NCBI GenBank assembly: GCA_001600635.1
Contig: BCKL01000012.1
Span: 124,001-188,000 of the forward strand
Length of the DNA: 64,000 bases
Source: Leucosporidium creatinivorum
Taxonomy: Eukaryota > Basidiomycota > Microbotryomycetes > Leucosporidiales > Leucosporidiaceae
Direction: 5' to 3'
Shown: piece by piece, positions 12,483 through 24,894 of the stretch
Position numbering within the stretch: position 1 is the stretch's first letter
How the letters are laid out: the number at the start of each line of letters is the position of its first letter
Made by a program: the position numbers and the translations under genes
Notes under the pieces: model-generated
Told to the model about the DNA's origin: nothing
Databases searched by the model: none
The model's input: the letters and a program-made list of their open reading frames with translations, nothing else

Positions 12483-12876
12483 GGTGGTCGATAGGAGGGA
12501 AGAGGGGCTGGAGGGAGAAAGCATAGCATCCGTTACGCTACCGTAGCAGCATTAGTACATAGTTCAATCGCTCGGGATTGTTGTCACGATTCGATGGCGA
12601 TACATCTACCAGATCATAGCCCCCGACGAGAGAGCTGGACTCAGCGCGAAGCAGCAGCGAGCAATTCGAAACGCCGAGCTCTCTCTTCCCGCTCGCTCGT
12701 CACTCGCAGAACTGAAGGCGGTGAGTATGAGGCGTAAAAGGGTATAGTACTACAAGCTGCTCTAAAGCTATGCGGAAAAACAAACAAAACCTGGGCAAAA
12801 CGTCCCTCGCGCTCGACCGACTTAAGCGCTAACCGAAAAACCGAAGTCCACTTCCACCACTACTATCAGAACTGGT
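12483..12876. other. Convergent intergenic region
   Basis: The plus-strand hydrolase and the minus-strand glycosyltransferase end facing each other here, so the segment should contain both 3' untranslated regions. No further gene was found. Confidence 0.5.
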
Positions 12877-14517
12877 CTAGTACCGCTCGCGCGCGACGAC
12901 TGTAGTCTCCATCGTCGCAGCGTCTTTGTCGTGCTTCTTAGGCTTCTGAGTCCACCAACTCGCAGCGTGCTCTGCTCGGCGCAAAGGAACGGGCGGATCA
13001 GCTCTCGCTCCTCGCTCTTCTCTTCCTCGTCGCCTGGAGATCTGCAACTCACCATGCATCACCAAATCCTGCGCCTTGGTCAACGGGCTGAAGTTCCTCC
13101 CCAGGGCCCAATCAAGGGCTTTGCGGAGGTAGGAATCTTGCGCTTGGAGAGCGGCGATGGGGAGGAGGATGACATCGCCTATGCGGATGGGGTGGTCGAA
13201 TCGCGCGAGAGAGGAGAGGGAGACGCCCCAGCGGGTGCGGAGGTAGCTGTTGGAAGCCGGAGCCAGGGTTGAGTGAGAGGGTCAGCGCCGCGCCGAGGGG
13301 GAAACAGAAGGGAGAGAAGAGCGTACCGAGCTACACTGTCCGACAAGATCGCAGGCCCCGACCACTCCAACACGGCCCTCGCCGCCTCGGGATCAAAGTG
13401 CAGTCGTCCCTCATCGCCCTCCTCACCGGGGTAATCTCCCTCCGCCACCTTCCTCGAGTTCTCGATAACCCTTCTCGTCGCATCAAGGATGACGGGGTGT
13501 CCTTGACTTGCTCCGAAGGTCCATTGAACGATGCCGACCGAGCGAGTGAAGAGAGGGTTGAGAGTGTTGCGCTCGGTGCGGCCCGACCATTCGACGCCGA
13601 CGATGAGAGCTGGAGGGGACGGGGAGGAGAGGGCGAGGATCGGGTCGGTAAGGTCGATAGCATCGTGCCCCCACTCGGCGATGGCCCGAAGAGCGGTAGT
13701 ATCGGCGTCGGTGTAAGTTCCGCCTCGGGTGAGGAGAACGAGAAGGCGGAAGAGGTCATATTTGAGGATGGGCATGGGGAGATTCTCGAACGTCGAAGGG
13801 ATGGTCGAGTTGGGGAAACGGGAGGAGATCCACGAGGCTACGGCTTGGTTATCGAAGAGTCGGAGGTCGTGCGAAGGGTTCTTAGCTTGCCAAGTCGAGA
13901 GCTCGGCCGGGAGGGGGTCGACAATCTTGGCGGTTGCGAAGAGTTCCTTGGGGATGGGATGGGCGTCGGCGCAGGAGACGTCCAGGTGGCAGAGCAATGT
14001 GGTCATGAGCCCGTCGACCTCCTTGGTGGGCTCCAACTCGTCCACGGCCGAAGCCTGCGAAATGCCGACCAGAGTTTCCAGCGCCGAGACCATCTCCTTC
14101 CTATAGAGCTGGAGGTTGGCGTGCCCGACTCCATACCCTTCCTTCTCCCTATCATAATCCTCGACCATCTCCCTCAGTCGATTTTCTCTTGGGTCGCCCT
14201 CCCAAAACGTCTTGACCTCGCTTGCTGCGGGAGCGGGGCCAGCATTGTTCGTCGTGGACGCGAAAGGGCGGAAGAGGAGGGAGAAGAGGAGGGATCCAGT
14301 GAGGATGGCGAGGATGTAGGTTAATGGTCGACGGTAGCGGCCTGTCCTTGCGCGGGAGGAAGAGGAAGTCGAAGCGGGAAGAGGTAGGGCAGCAGCAGCG
14401 GAGGTCCCAGCGAAGTCGTCGTCGTCCTTCTCCTGCAGCGCGGTAGCAGGGTCAGTAAGCTGTTGTAGGACGATAGATGTATGATCCTACCCAATCGCGC
14501 AACAACGGCCGCTCCAT
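12877..14517 (-). CDS. Och1-like type II membrane glycosyltransferase (DXD)
   Basis: Model, complement: 14517-14491, 14432-13327, 13246-13053, 12971-12877; 473 residues. It has a short cytosolic tail (MERPLLRDW), one membrane segment around residues 47-63 (LTYILAILTGSLLFSLLF) and a lumenal domain. The domain carries PLPAELSTWQAKNP, the acceptor loop LKYDLFRLLVLLTRGGTYTD and a DAD at residues 251-253 for metal/nucleotide-sugar binding. VGVEWSGRTERNTLNP and VQWTFGASQGHPVI follow, and a late HEHAASWW. This order matches the Gly_transf_sug family, which includes Och1 alpha-1,6-mannosyltransferases and related Golgi enzymes. The precise linkage is not assigned. The first exon is only 27 nt; its donor (GTAGGA) is weaker than the others. 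A 351-codon ORF on the opposite strand is only a shadow. Confidence 0.87.
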
Positions 14518-15765
14518 CGTCCCAAATCCGAGTCCGAAGGAGAGGTGGGTGAGTTGTTTGAAGGGCGGTGCTTGAGGTTGAGGCGGAACTGGGTTGAGGG
14601 GTTGGTTGGAGTGGTGAGGTGCAGCAGCAGGGGCAGTAGCTCGAGGTAAAAGAGCGAAAGGTCGAGTGGTAGAAGCGAGGCGAGCGAGAGATGCAGGAAA
14701 GAGGGAGAGAGAGCTGAGAGGGAGCAGCGGAGCGCGTGCGAGTCGAGACTAGAGGCGTGGGCAATAGGTCTGGTAGGCTACAGAACAGTAGCAGGGAGCT
14801 GAACAGCCGGGAAGAGCTGTGTTGTCCTGCTATAGGCCTCTGCCCGTTCTCTGAGAGCGAGCGAAAGGGCGAGAACCCCCTCTCGGCCGCCGCTTCGAGG
14901 GCGAGGGACCCTGCAGTCAACCCCTTGGGTTGTAGCTGTAACATGGCGAGGCAGCAGGCTATAAGAATGCTGCCAGAAGCAATCTGAGGACTTGGAAGCT
15001 GTGGAAGAAGTGAGAGCCGCAAAGGCCGAGCTCGGTGGGGTGAGATCAACGTCCAAGCTTCGGCGTTGCGTCAGAGAGCAAATCCGACGCCGCCGAAGTC
15101 GAGCATTTGCAGCAATAGCGATCACATTCGCGCAACTGCTGGTAACATGCGATTAGGGGTCACTCGCCTCCAAGTTCGTGGGAGCTCGGCGAGGGTTGGG
15201 CAATTCGTATGCCGCTTGTCACGCCTTTCATCGCATGCTCAAGTGGATTCAAAGATACGAAATGATTGACTTGACGACGAGGCTTGAGTGAGGCTCCGTA
15301 GCTTGCTTCGAAGCCTGCCAGATTCGACCGAACGCGACGAGCGCCGAGCTGCACTTTACGCCGCTCAAGAGAGAGTGAAGGAGCAGGACTGAGCTTTGAA
15401 GACCAAATTATAGTACTTGCTGTATTTCTTTATCGCACAAGCCCGACTGCTGTAGCTACCGCCGACGCTGCTCGGTTAGGCAGTTCGGCTTCGGCGTTGG
15501 CGGTTGTGCTTTACACAACCTGGTTCTGCATCGCAGAGTTCTTGACGGTCGGAGGACTCTCAATGACGATGAGTGAACCTACAACAGACTGAGCCCCCTC
15601 TTTCCTCCTCCAACTCGATGCTCTCAACTCTCTTCCGCTTCCCTCCCCTCCCCCGCATCTTTCGCTCTTCTTGCTCTCTGCACACTCATACATCGACTCG
15701 CTGTGAGCTACCTACGCTGAGTCTACACTACATCAGCTGACTGCCCCTACACCCTGCAGCTCATC
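14518..15765. other. Divergent intergenic region, about 1.25 kb
   Basis: This region lies between the start of the Och1-like gene (minus) and the start of the 3-dehydroquinase gene (plus). Several short ORFs occur but none has a recognisable motif or splice partner. CTGTAG/CTACAG hexamers are frequent (for example 14776-14781 and 15441-15446). I see no tRNA or other RNA gene. It probably holds two promoters and leaders. Confidence 0.45.
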
Positions 15766-16907
15766 ATGCCCATCACGACCGTTCGTCCACTCCATTCCCT
15801 CCCACCCCTCCCCTCGCCGCCTCCCGCGCCGCGCCCGCTCAAAACACAGACTGACAGCTGAGTATAACACAGGACGATAAAGGAGTTAGCCGCATTTCGA
15901 AAGTGGACCCCAACGAGGGAGCCACAAAGCCGCGGGATCCTAAGACTTACCTCCTCCTCAGCGGGGTGAACCACAATCTATTCGGTACACGAGACCCCAA
16001 GTCGTTCGTCCCGCTCCTCCGCCTCTCTCCCCCCGCCCCTGCTGAGCTGATGAGAGGGAGAGGGATGCAACAGGTATGGCACGACCACCCTCGCGCAGAT
16101 TGAGGAGCGCGTAACTAAGCTGGGAGAAGAGTTGGGCGTCAAGATTGTGTGCGCCCAGACGAATTATGAGGGCGAGATGTGCGAGTTGGTGCGTTTTTGT
16201 CTCTTTGCTTTCCGGAGCGGCCTCCCCGAGCAGCGATCTGCTTGCCGCTTCCCTCTCTCTCTGCAATCCTGTAGCTGACCCTGTTTGAATCGGTCGCAAT
16301 CAGATCCACTACGCCCGCTGCCTCGGTGGCGTGATCATGAACCGTTGCGTCGCCCTTCCTTCCTCCTTTCGTCCTCTGCTCGGCGCTGACCCCTCCACCT
16401 CCCCGTCGACGCAACAGCCGGCGCGTTCGCCCACTACTCCTACGCCCTGCACGACGCTATCGACGCTTGTACTTCGCCTGTCGTCGAGGTGCATATCTCG
16501 AATGTGTACGTCCTCGCCGCCCTTCTTCTCTTCTTTCGAGCGCCCGAGCAGAGGGGAAAGAGAGCTGATGTTGCGATACGGTGGGACACAGGTACGCCCG
16601 TGAGGAGTTTAGGCATAAGAGTGTTACGGCGAGGGTGTCGAGTGGATATATCGCTGGTGCGGGGATCATTGGGTGAGCTTTCTTCGACTCTTCGTCTTCT
16701 CCTTCGGCGAAGTTGAGCTGACACGCTGTGTGCCCGGCAGATACGACGTGAGTGTTTCCTCCGCGCGGCACGACGACGAGGATGAGGTAGAGCCCTAAGT
16801 TGAGGAGAGAAAAGCTGCTGACCAACGTCCTACTCCGCGTCGAACAGCTCGGACTTCGTGTAGCGATGGAGCGCAACGCTGAGCAAGAGGCGGCGAAGAA
16901 GGCTTGA
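15766..16907 (+). CDS. Type II 3-dehydroquinate dehydratase (catabolic, quinate pathway)
   Basis: Model: 15766-15780, 15873-16000, 16074-16188, 16304-16343, 16418-16505, 16592-16672, 16741-16747, 16848-16907; 177 residues, normal for the family. It converts 3-dehydroquinate to 3-dehydroshikimate. Family motifs run in order: LLLSGVNHNLFGTRDPKYG (the catalytic Tyr follows the flexible loop), TTLAQIEERVTKLGEELGVK, CAQTNYEGEMCELIHYAR, IMNPGAFAHYSYALHDAI, PVVEVHISNVYAREEFRHKS (catalytic His in EVHISN) and AGAGIIGYDLGLRVAM. In fungi this soluble enzyme belongs to quinate catabolism, while aromatic biosynthesis uses the type I domain of the AROM protein. No other quinate genes lie nearby. Exon 7 is only 7 nt. 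The first intron donor (GTTCGT) is weak, so the five-residue first exon is less certain. Confidence 0.93.
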
Positions 16908-17940
16908 AATTGGTGATTATGTGACTATGTGCCATCGATTCGGGGCGTGAGCTGTCGGCGAAGACCTCGCTGAGGCTGTAGGAGGGCTAGCGAGAGGCGG
17001 CGCGGGAGCGAGGGAGCTCAGAGCGAGCGCCGAGCTTGGGCTTGGGCTGCCTGCGGTTGTCGGGGAGCTTCCGGAGGCTGAGCGTTGAGAACTGCTATAG
17101 TAGTGGAGCCCTCTCGGTCTTTGCGAGGGCTGTTTCGCCCTTCTTGCCGCCAATTCGGCTTCCTCCTGCCTCGGCGGACTGCTCGGCGCAAGCAAGCCAG
17201 GGGTCCGCATCTCAGCACCCGGCCGTCCTCTCGAGTCCTACAAGTTCTCTACTCGTCTCTTTTCGTGTACAGAAACCGCTCTGCTCTGCAGCAGGACAGG
17301 ATCGCTGCTGATCGACATGCTCGTCAGCGGGCTATTCCCTCGAAAGCCCAGGCCTTTCGTCGCCGAGGGTGGTAGTTGAAGGAGCCACGAGGGTGAAGAG
17401 GGTGGTGAGGTGCAGAGGGAGGGAATAAGCTATAGGTTGATGTAGATGTGCTGCAGTGAGAGAAGGCTAGAGAAAGAAGCCACCTGAGTAGGGGCCCGGG
17501 AGGGCTTCACGAACTCGCGAGCGACGAGCCCAGGTCTTGCCTTCCTGCCAACGCTCTCTCGTCCTTTGCCTTGCTCCGACACTTGTGCACGTCCCCCGTA
17601 CTCGACAGCAAACAGCCATACTCGACAGCAAACAGCCAGCAGCTGTAGCCTAGCCTCTCCTAGGCTTCTACTCGCTCTCTCCTACCGTCGTCCGCTTCCA
17701 GACTTACTCGCGCCAGTTCGCTCTCTCCCGGCTCGCCTTCTCTCGTCTCTCTCGTCTCTCTCCGCCTCTCCGTGAGCTACTACTCTAGGCTACAAGGGTA
17801 CAGCTTTACTTCCGACTACCACTGACCACCTCCTCCCGCTCTCCTACATCTCACACTCTCCCACCCGCTACTCGCCTCCCCTCGAAACACGCACCCTCTC
17901 CCTCACCTCAGACCCTCCCTCACTTCCAGCGCTCAACAAG
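16908..17940. other. Intergenic region and probable long HOG1 leader
   Basis: About 1 kb without a convincing gene. The part nearest HOG1 is pyrimidine-rich (CT tracts from about 17690 to 17900), as is common just upstream of start codons in this window. It includes a 20-bp tandem repeat at 17599-17638. Confidence 0.5.
17599..17638 (+). repeat. Two perfect 20-bp tandem copies
   Basis: The unit TACTCGACAGCAAACAGCCA occurs at 17599-17618 and again at 17619-17638 with no mismatch. It lies about 300 bp upstream of the HOG1 start codon and could be a regulatory repeat or a chance duplication. Confidence 0.85.
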
Positions 17941-19979
<2,039 letters not shown>

Positions 19980-20473
19980 TAGTTAGAGCCCATCAAATCA
20001 CACAAGCAAGCATGGACTCTTTCCCTTCTTCTCCCCTTTCCTTTCTCCCTTCTCTTTCTCGACTCTTTTCTCTCGGCTCGACTCTCCTCCCCCCTCTCCC
20101 TACCCCCTTGATCCCCCGTCGAAGGCGATGGAGGACGGAGGGAATTGGTGTAGCGGGCTCTATCGGAGGTTGGAGTGTCTGTAAACAGGTTGCCCTCGCG
20201 ATTACATTAGAAAAGCTCGGCGATGGCGATGGAGAGGTTCGGCGCGAGAGTTGGGAGAGCTGAGCTGCGCAGGTCACGAACGATCATGTAGCTTTCCAAT
20301 ATTGCTCAGTTTCCCTCCAGAGCAATCTTTCCCTCCCTACAGACCTCGACCCACTCGAAACTGGTTTAGGGCGGCCTGCCGACGCACCACCGCTCAGCTC
20401 GCGTGTCGCTCACCTGACTATCTCTCTCGCTCCTCCCACGTCTCTCGCTTCACCACCCAGCAGCAGCAGCGCA
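19980..20473. other. Intergenic region
   Basis: This contains the 3' end of the HOG1 transcript and the promoter of the lysine-catabolism gene, both on the plus strand. It has a CT-rich stretch near 20010-20110. No additional gene was seen. Confidence 0.5.
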
Positions 20474-23400
20474 ATGCTCCGACTCAGAGCACCACACTGT
20501 CTACTTGCACGCCAACTACACACCACATCCGCGCGCTCTTTGGCAGAGCTAGGCGTCCGCGCGGAGAGCAGGCTGAGGACGTGGGAGCAGCGCTCGCCGC
20601 TCTCTCCTGAGGCGGTCAAGGAATTGAGGGAGGAGGGTGCCAAGGTGTTTGTAGAGGCTAGTGAGAAGAGGGTGTGGCGGGATCCAGCCTACTCGGCGGT
20701 GAGTGATGGATCCAGGGAATGGACGAAGACGGCGAACGTCCGGTCGAGGGGTCGACTTGGGTGCGCTATCAAGGAGTAGACGAGCTGATGAGGCTGTACG
20801 TCGATAGGCAGGAGCTACCATCGTTACCAAGCTGCACGAAGTCTCCCCTCAAGTCATCCTCGGTATCAAGGAAATTCCGATCGCCGAACTGGCGCCCCAA
20901 ACGACTTACGCCGCGTTCAACCATGTCCATAAAGGACAACGGAATAACCTACCCCTCTTATCGGCCATGCTCGAATCCAAATCCCGCTTCGTCGATTGGG
21001 AACTGCTGGGCGACACCGAGGGAGGCAGCTTTCAGAGGACGACGGCGTTCGGCTGGTACGCCGGGTTCGCCGCCGCCGCCGACGGTCTGCAGGGCTTGGG
21101 GACGAAGCTGTTAGCAAGCTGCGGCGTCTCTACCCCTCTTCTCAGCCTGCAGCGCCCGCATCAAGCGACGGGAGGGGTGGACGAGATTGTCAAGAAGCTC
21201 AAGGAGGTCGGCGGGCAGTGGAGAGCCGAGGGAGGGAGGCAGGGATTGGGAGGACCGTTGACATTGGTGATTAGTGGGAAAGGCAGGGTGGGGAAAGGAG
21301 CCCAGGAGGCCTTTGGGTATCTGGGAGTCGAGTGGGTGGGGATGGACGAGCTGAGGAGGGTGACTGCTGATCAGAGTGAGTTCGGCCATTGAGGTTGAGC
21401 TCGCTGTGCGTTAGCTGAGTGGTTGTTCCTACAGATGCCGATGTCAGCAAGATCTACGCCGTCCAGCTCGAGCTCAAGGATTGGCTCAGGAATAAGGAGG
21501 GAAGGGCTTTCGACCGCGAGGAGTACCGTCAGCATCCCGAGCTGTTCGAGTCGACTTTTGCCAAGGATGTGAGTGCGGTCTACGCAGTCTCGCTGAGGTC
21601 CGAGCTGACTCTAGGAATACAGATCGCACCTCACACGACCCTCTTCCTCAACGGCGGCTTCTGGGAGCCCGGATGCCCGAGGATCTTGACCACCGCCGAG
21701 CTCGCTTCGGTTCAGGAGCAGGCGCCGCAGGGCAGATTCCTCTCGGTCGTCGATGTTGGGTGTGACTGGGGAGTGAGTGGAGTCTATACTACAGCTCTCA
21801 GAGCGTAGCTGACCTGTTTCCTTGCAGGGTGCGCTCGAGTTTGTGGTCAAGCCGACGACGGTGGACGATCCGGTCGTGCAGTTTGACGCCTCGACCGGCG
21901 CCATCACTCGGGAGTGAGCTCTCTTCTCTCTCCTCTAGCCTCTCACCACGCTAATCCTCCCCTCCGCTCGCAGCCCCGCCACCCCCCACACCACTCAAAT
22001 TTCCTCCGTCGAAATCTACCCCTCAACCCTCCCCCTCGACGCCTCGAACCACTTCTCCTCCTCTATCCTTCCCTACGTCCGCTCCCTCCTCGCCGACCCC
22101 ACCTGCTCAGGAAAGGACAAGATTGCCGTCTCGTTGAGGAATGCCATCGTCTGCGAGGGTGGAGAGCTCGCAGAGAGGCATGGCAAGTTGTATGAGTTGT
22201 TGAAGGAGAGGGAATTGGGGAGGGGAGCTAAGAGGGTGGTTTTGCTGGGGTCTGGGTGAGCTTGATTGGGATGAGATGACCGAGCAGCGCTGATCTTCGC
22301 CCCTTCGCCGAGCAGACTCGTTGCGGGACCGGCTGTCAAGACTTTGGCCGCCAGGGAGAACGTCGATATCATCATCGGCGAGTTGCCATCTTCATTGAGG
22401 CTTCAGTAAGCGAGACTGACCTGCCTCCTTTGCGCTTCCCACAGCGAGCAACGACCTCAAGTCAGCCGAGAAGCTTGCTCAGCCCTACAAGAACGTCACC
22501 GCCACTCCACTCGACGCTTCCAACGCTCATGCCGTCGAGTCTCTAGTCGCCGACGCTGATGTTGTGCTCAGGTGCGTGGCTCTCCCGCTTGTGTGCGCCG
22601 AGGGAAAAGGGAGCTGACCTCCTCGCTTCACCAGTCTGCTCCCCGCACCTCTACATGTAGGAGTCGCAAAGCTGTGCATCAAGAACGGTACTTCGCTCGT
22701 TACAGCTTCCTACGTCTCGCCCGAGATGAACGGATTGCACGCCGAGGCTAAAGAGGCGGGCATCGTCCTGCTCAACGAGCTTGGTCTTGTGAGTAGCTCG
22801 GCGAGAGGTCAACGATCCAATGCTGACTGGAAGCCCTGTCTCGCACTGCAGGACCCTGGAATCGACCACGCCTCGGCGATGAAGCTGATCGAGGAAGCTC
22901 GCGAGTCGGGTAATGAGGTCAGTCGCTGGAATGGCTACAGCGCTCGTCGTGTGCATAAGCTGACTCCCCTCCCCTCGCAGATCACCTCTTTCGTCTCCTT
23001 CTGCGGCGGTCTTCCCAGCCCCGAGCTGAGCGGCGGTCCTCTCGGCTACAAGTTCTCGTACGCTCTCTCTCTCGCCCTTCTCAGGCCACATCGCTCACTC
23101 GTCTCGGTCCTTTAACAGATGGTCTCCCCGAGGCGTCCTCACCGCCGCTCTCAACGATGCCCGCTTCCGCCTCAACTCGCGCGAGGTCTCCATCCCCGGC
23201 GCGAAGCTGCTTAGCCAGAACTTTGCCGAGGTGCCCATCGTCGCTGGTTTCGCTTTTGAAGGAGTCGCCAACCGCAACTCGGTTGGCTACCTCAAGGAGT
23301 ATGGATTGCCCGAGGACCTGCCGACCATCTTGCGAGGAAGTGAGTCTTGCCCTTGCTCTCCTTGATTCACTCTGAGGAAGGCGAACCGAGCTGACCTCTC

Positions 23401-24277
23401 GCTGATTGAACAGCTCTCCGCTACCCCGGTTTCGCTCGCACCGTCAACGTCTTCAAACAGCTCGGCCTACTCAGTCTCGAGCCCCTCGACTCGGCCCCAG
23501 CTCGGTGGGAGGAGACTACGGATCTCTGCCTTCGTCGGGCAGGCCACAGCGTCACAAATCGGGAGAGTCGGCTCAAGGCTATCTCTGAGCTCGCCGGTAG
23601 CTCCGACGCGAAGCTTGCGGAGGACGTTCTGTCAACGCTCGAGGAGTGAGTTGGCTTCGGCGTAGGTGTCGAGCCTTGCTGACCTTCAACGCCTGCCTCA
23701 GACTCCACCTCGCTCCTTCATCGTCGACGGCCAATGCCTCGCTACCCGCCGTTCCCACCAGTCCTCAAGCTCCCATCGACCTCCTCTCCACACTGCTCGG
23801 CGCTCAGCTCGCTTACACCGGCACCGAAAGGGACGCCGTCATCCTCCACCACGAGCTCACTACTACATCTCCTACCAAGGAGACTGAGCTCTTCACTTCG
23901 ACGCTCGTGCAGGTGTGTAGAGCCCTCCCGTCGCTCGGCTGGAGCGAGAGCTCATCTTTCCCTCCTCTTGCAGTACGGCACGCCGGACGAGTCTGCTATG
24001 GCGACCACAGTCGGAGTGGTGAGTCTTGCTTCTCGCTATTCCACTCCTGCCAGCAGAGCTAACCTCGCCGCGCCCTCCTTAGCCAATCGCTCTCGGAGCT
24101 CTCCTAATCCTCGACGGAGCAATCACCAACCGCGGTATCGTCTCTCCCTCCTCGCCCGAGGTCTGGAAGCCTCTGCTCGAATCACTGGATGGGGCTGGCG
24201 TCAAGTTGGTGGAGAAGAGGGTCGTTGGCAGGGGCAGGGGAGTGCTAGAGGTGTTGGAGAAGCAGCTCAGCCAGTAG
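20474..24277 (+). CDS. Bifunctional lysine-ketoglutarate reductase/saccharopine dehydrogenase (mitochondrial)
   Basis: Model: 20474-20698, 20808-21375, 21435-21568, 21623-21772, 21828-21913, 21974-22255, 22316-22377, 22445-22571, 22635-22788, 22852-22917, 22981-23057, 23119-23339, 23414-23645, 23702-23912, 23974-24018, 24083-24277; 944 residues, close to the roughly 926 of human AASS. The N terminus [20 protein letters not shown] is a plausible mitochondrial presequence. The LKR half shows [35 protein letters not shown] and [13 protein letters not shown]. The SDH half begins [19 protein letters not shown] (Rossmann fold) and has [38 protein letters not shown] and [10 protein letters not shown]. 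This is the fused arrangement known from animals and plants. Budding yeast has separate Lys1 and Lys9 proteins. The intron after 22377 has a GC donor (GCGAGT). The fusion points to lysine breakdown, though a biosynthetic role cannot be excluded. Confidence 0.94.
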
Positions 24278-24894
24278 AGGAGGGTGAACGTGATTCGTAG
24301 ACGCTCAACGTAGAAATCGCAACTAGCAAGATTCTGTATCCTGTTACATACCCGAGGCTAATGCTCAGCTATTGAGCTGGCTAAGAGCTCTAGCTCGACC
24401 AGCCGAGACGAGCGTCGAACGTGCCCCATCGGGAGGATCGTCGGTGGGCGGCTTCGGCTTCGCTATATAGCTACAGCGAATGTACCTTCTACAGATACAC
24501 TCATCAGCAAGCGAAGCAAGTGCCATGGAGAATGCTCTGCCCCTGTGATTGACCGCTCGGCGAAGATCAGCTCAACGCCGACGTGGACTTCGTCAGCCGC
24601 ACAAACAACGTGCGGCAGCTTGGCTTCGCTCGCTCGCCTCGATCACTCATGCACTCCTATCCCGGGACACGTTAGCCCAGCGCGTCCTGCGCCTATCCCA
24701 TCTTACCACCTCTCCTCCTCACCCACTGCCCACCCCCTTCCCACCTCCAGCACGTCGATTCCCTCTACACCCGAGCAGCAGCAGCACACCAGTACATTAA
24801 ACCAAACCTACAGCCATCTCAGCCTCATCTATAGCACTTCATCCTGGCCCCCAAGCAGCTCAACTCTGCCCCACACCCTTCGCGCTCGCCAGCA
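24278..24894. other. Intergenic region upstream of BTA1
   Basis: About 0.6 kb without a supported gene. CTACAG/CTGTAG hexamers and a TATATAGC string near 24463 lie in it. The last 250 bp are C/T-rich and probably form the BTA1 promoter and leader. Confidence 0.45.

Noticed and set aside
13269-14324. 351-codon plus-strand ORF
   Set aside because: It is exactly antisense to the glycosyltransferase coding exons; long antisense ORFs are expected in GC-rich genes with C/G-ending codons.
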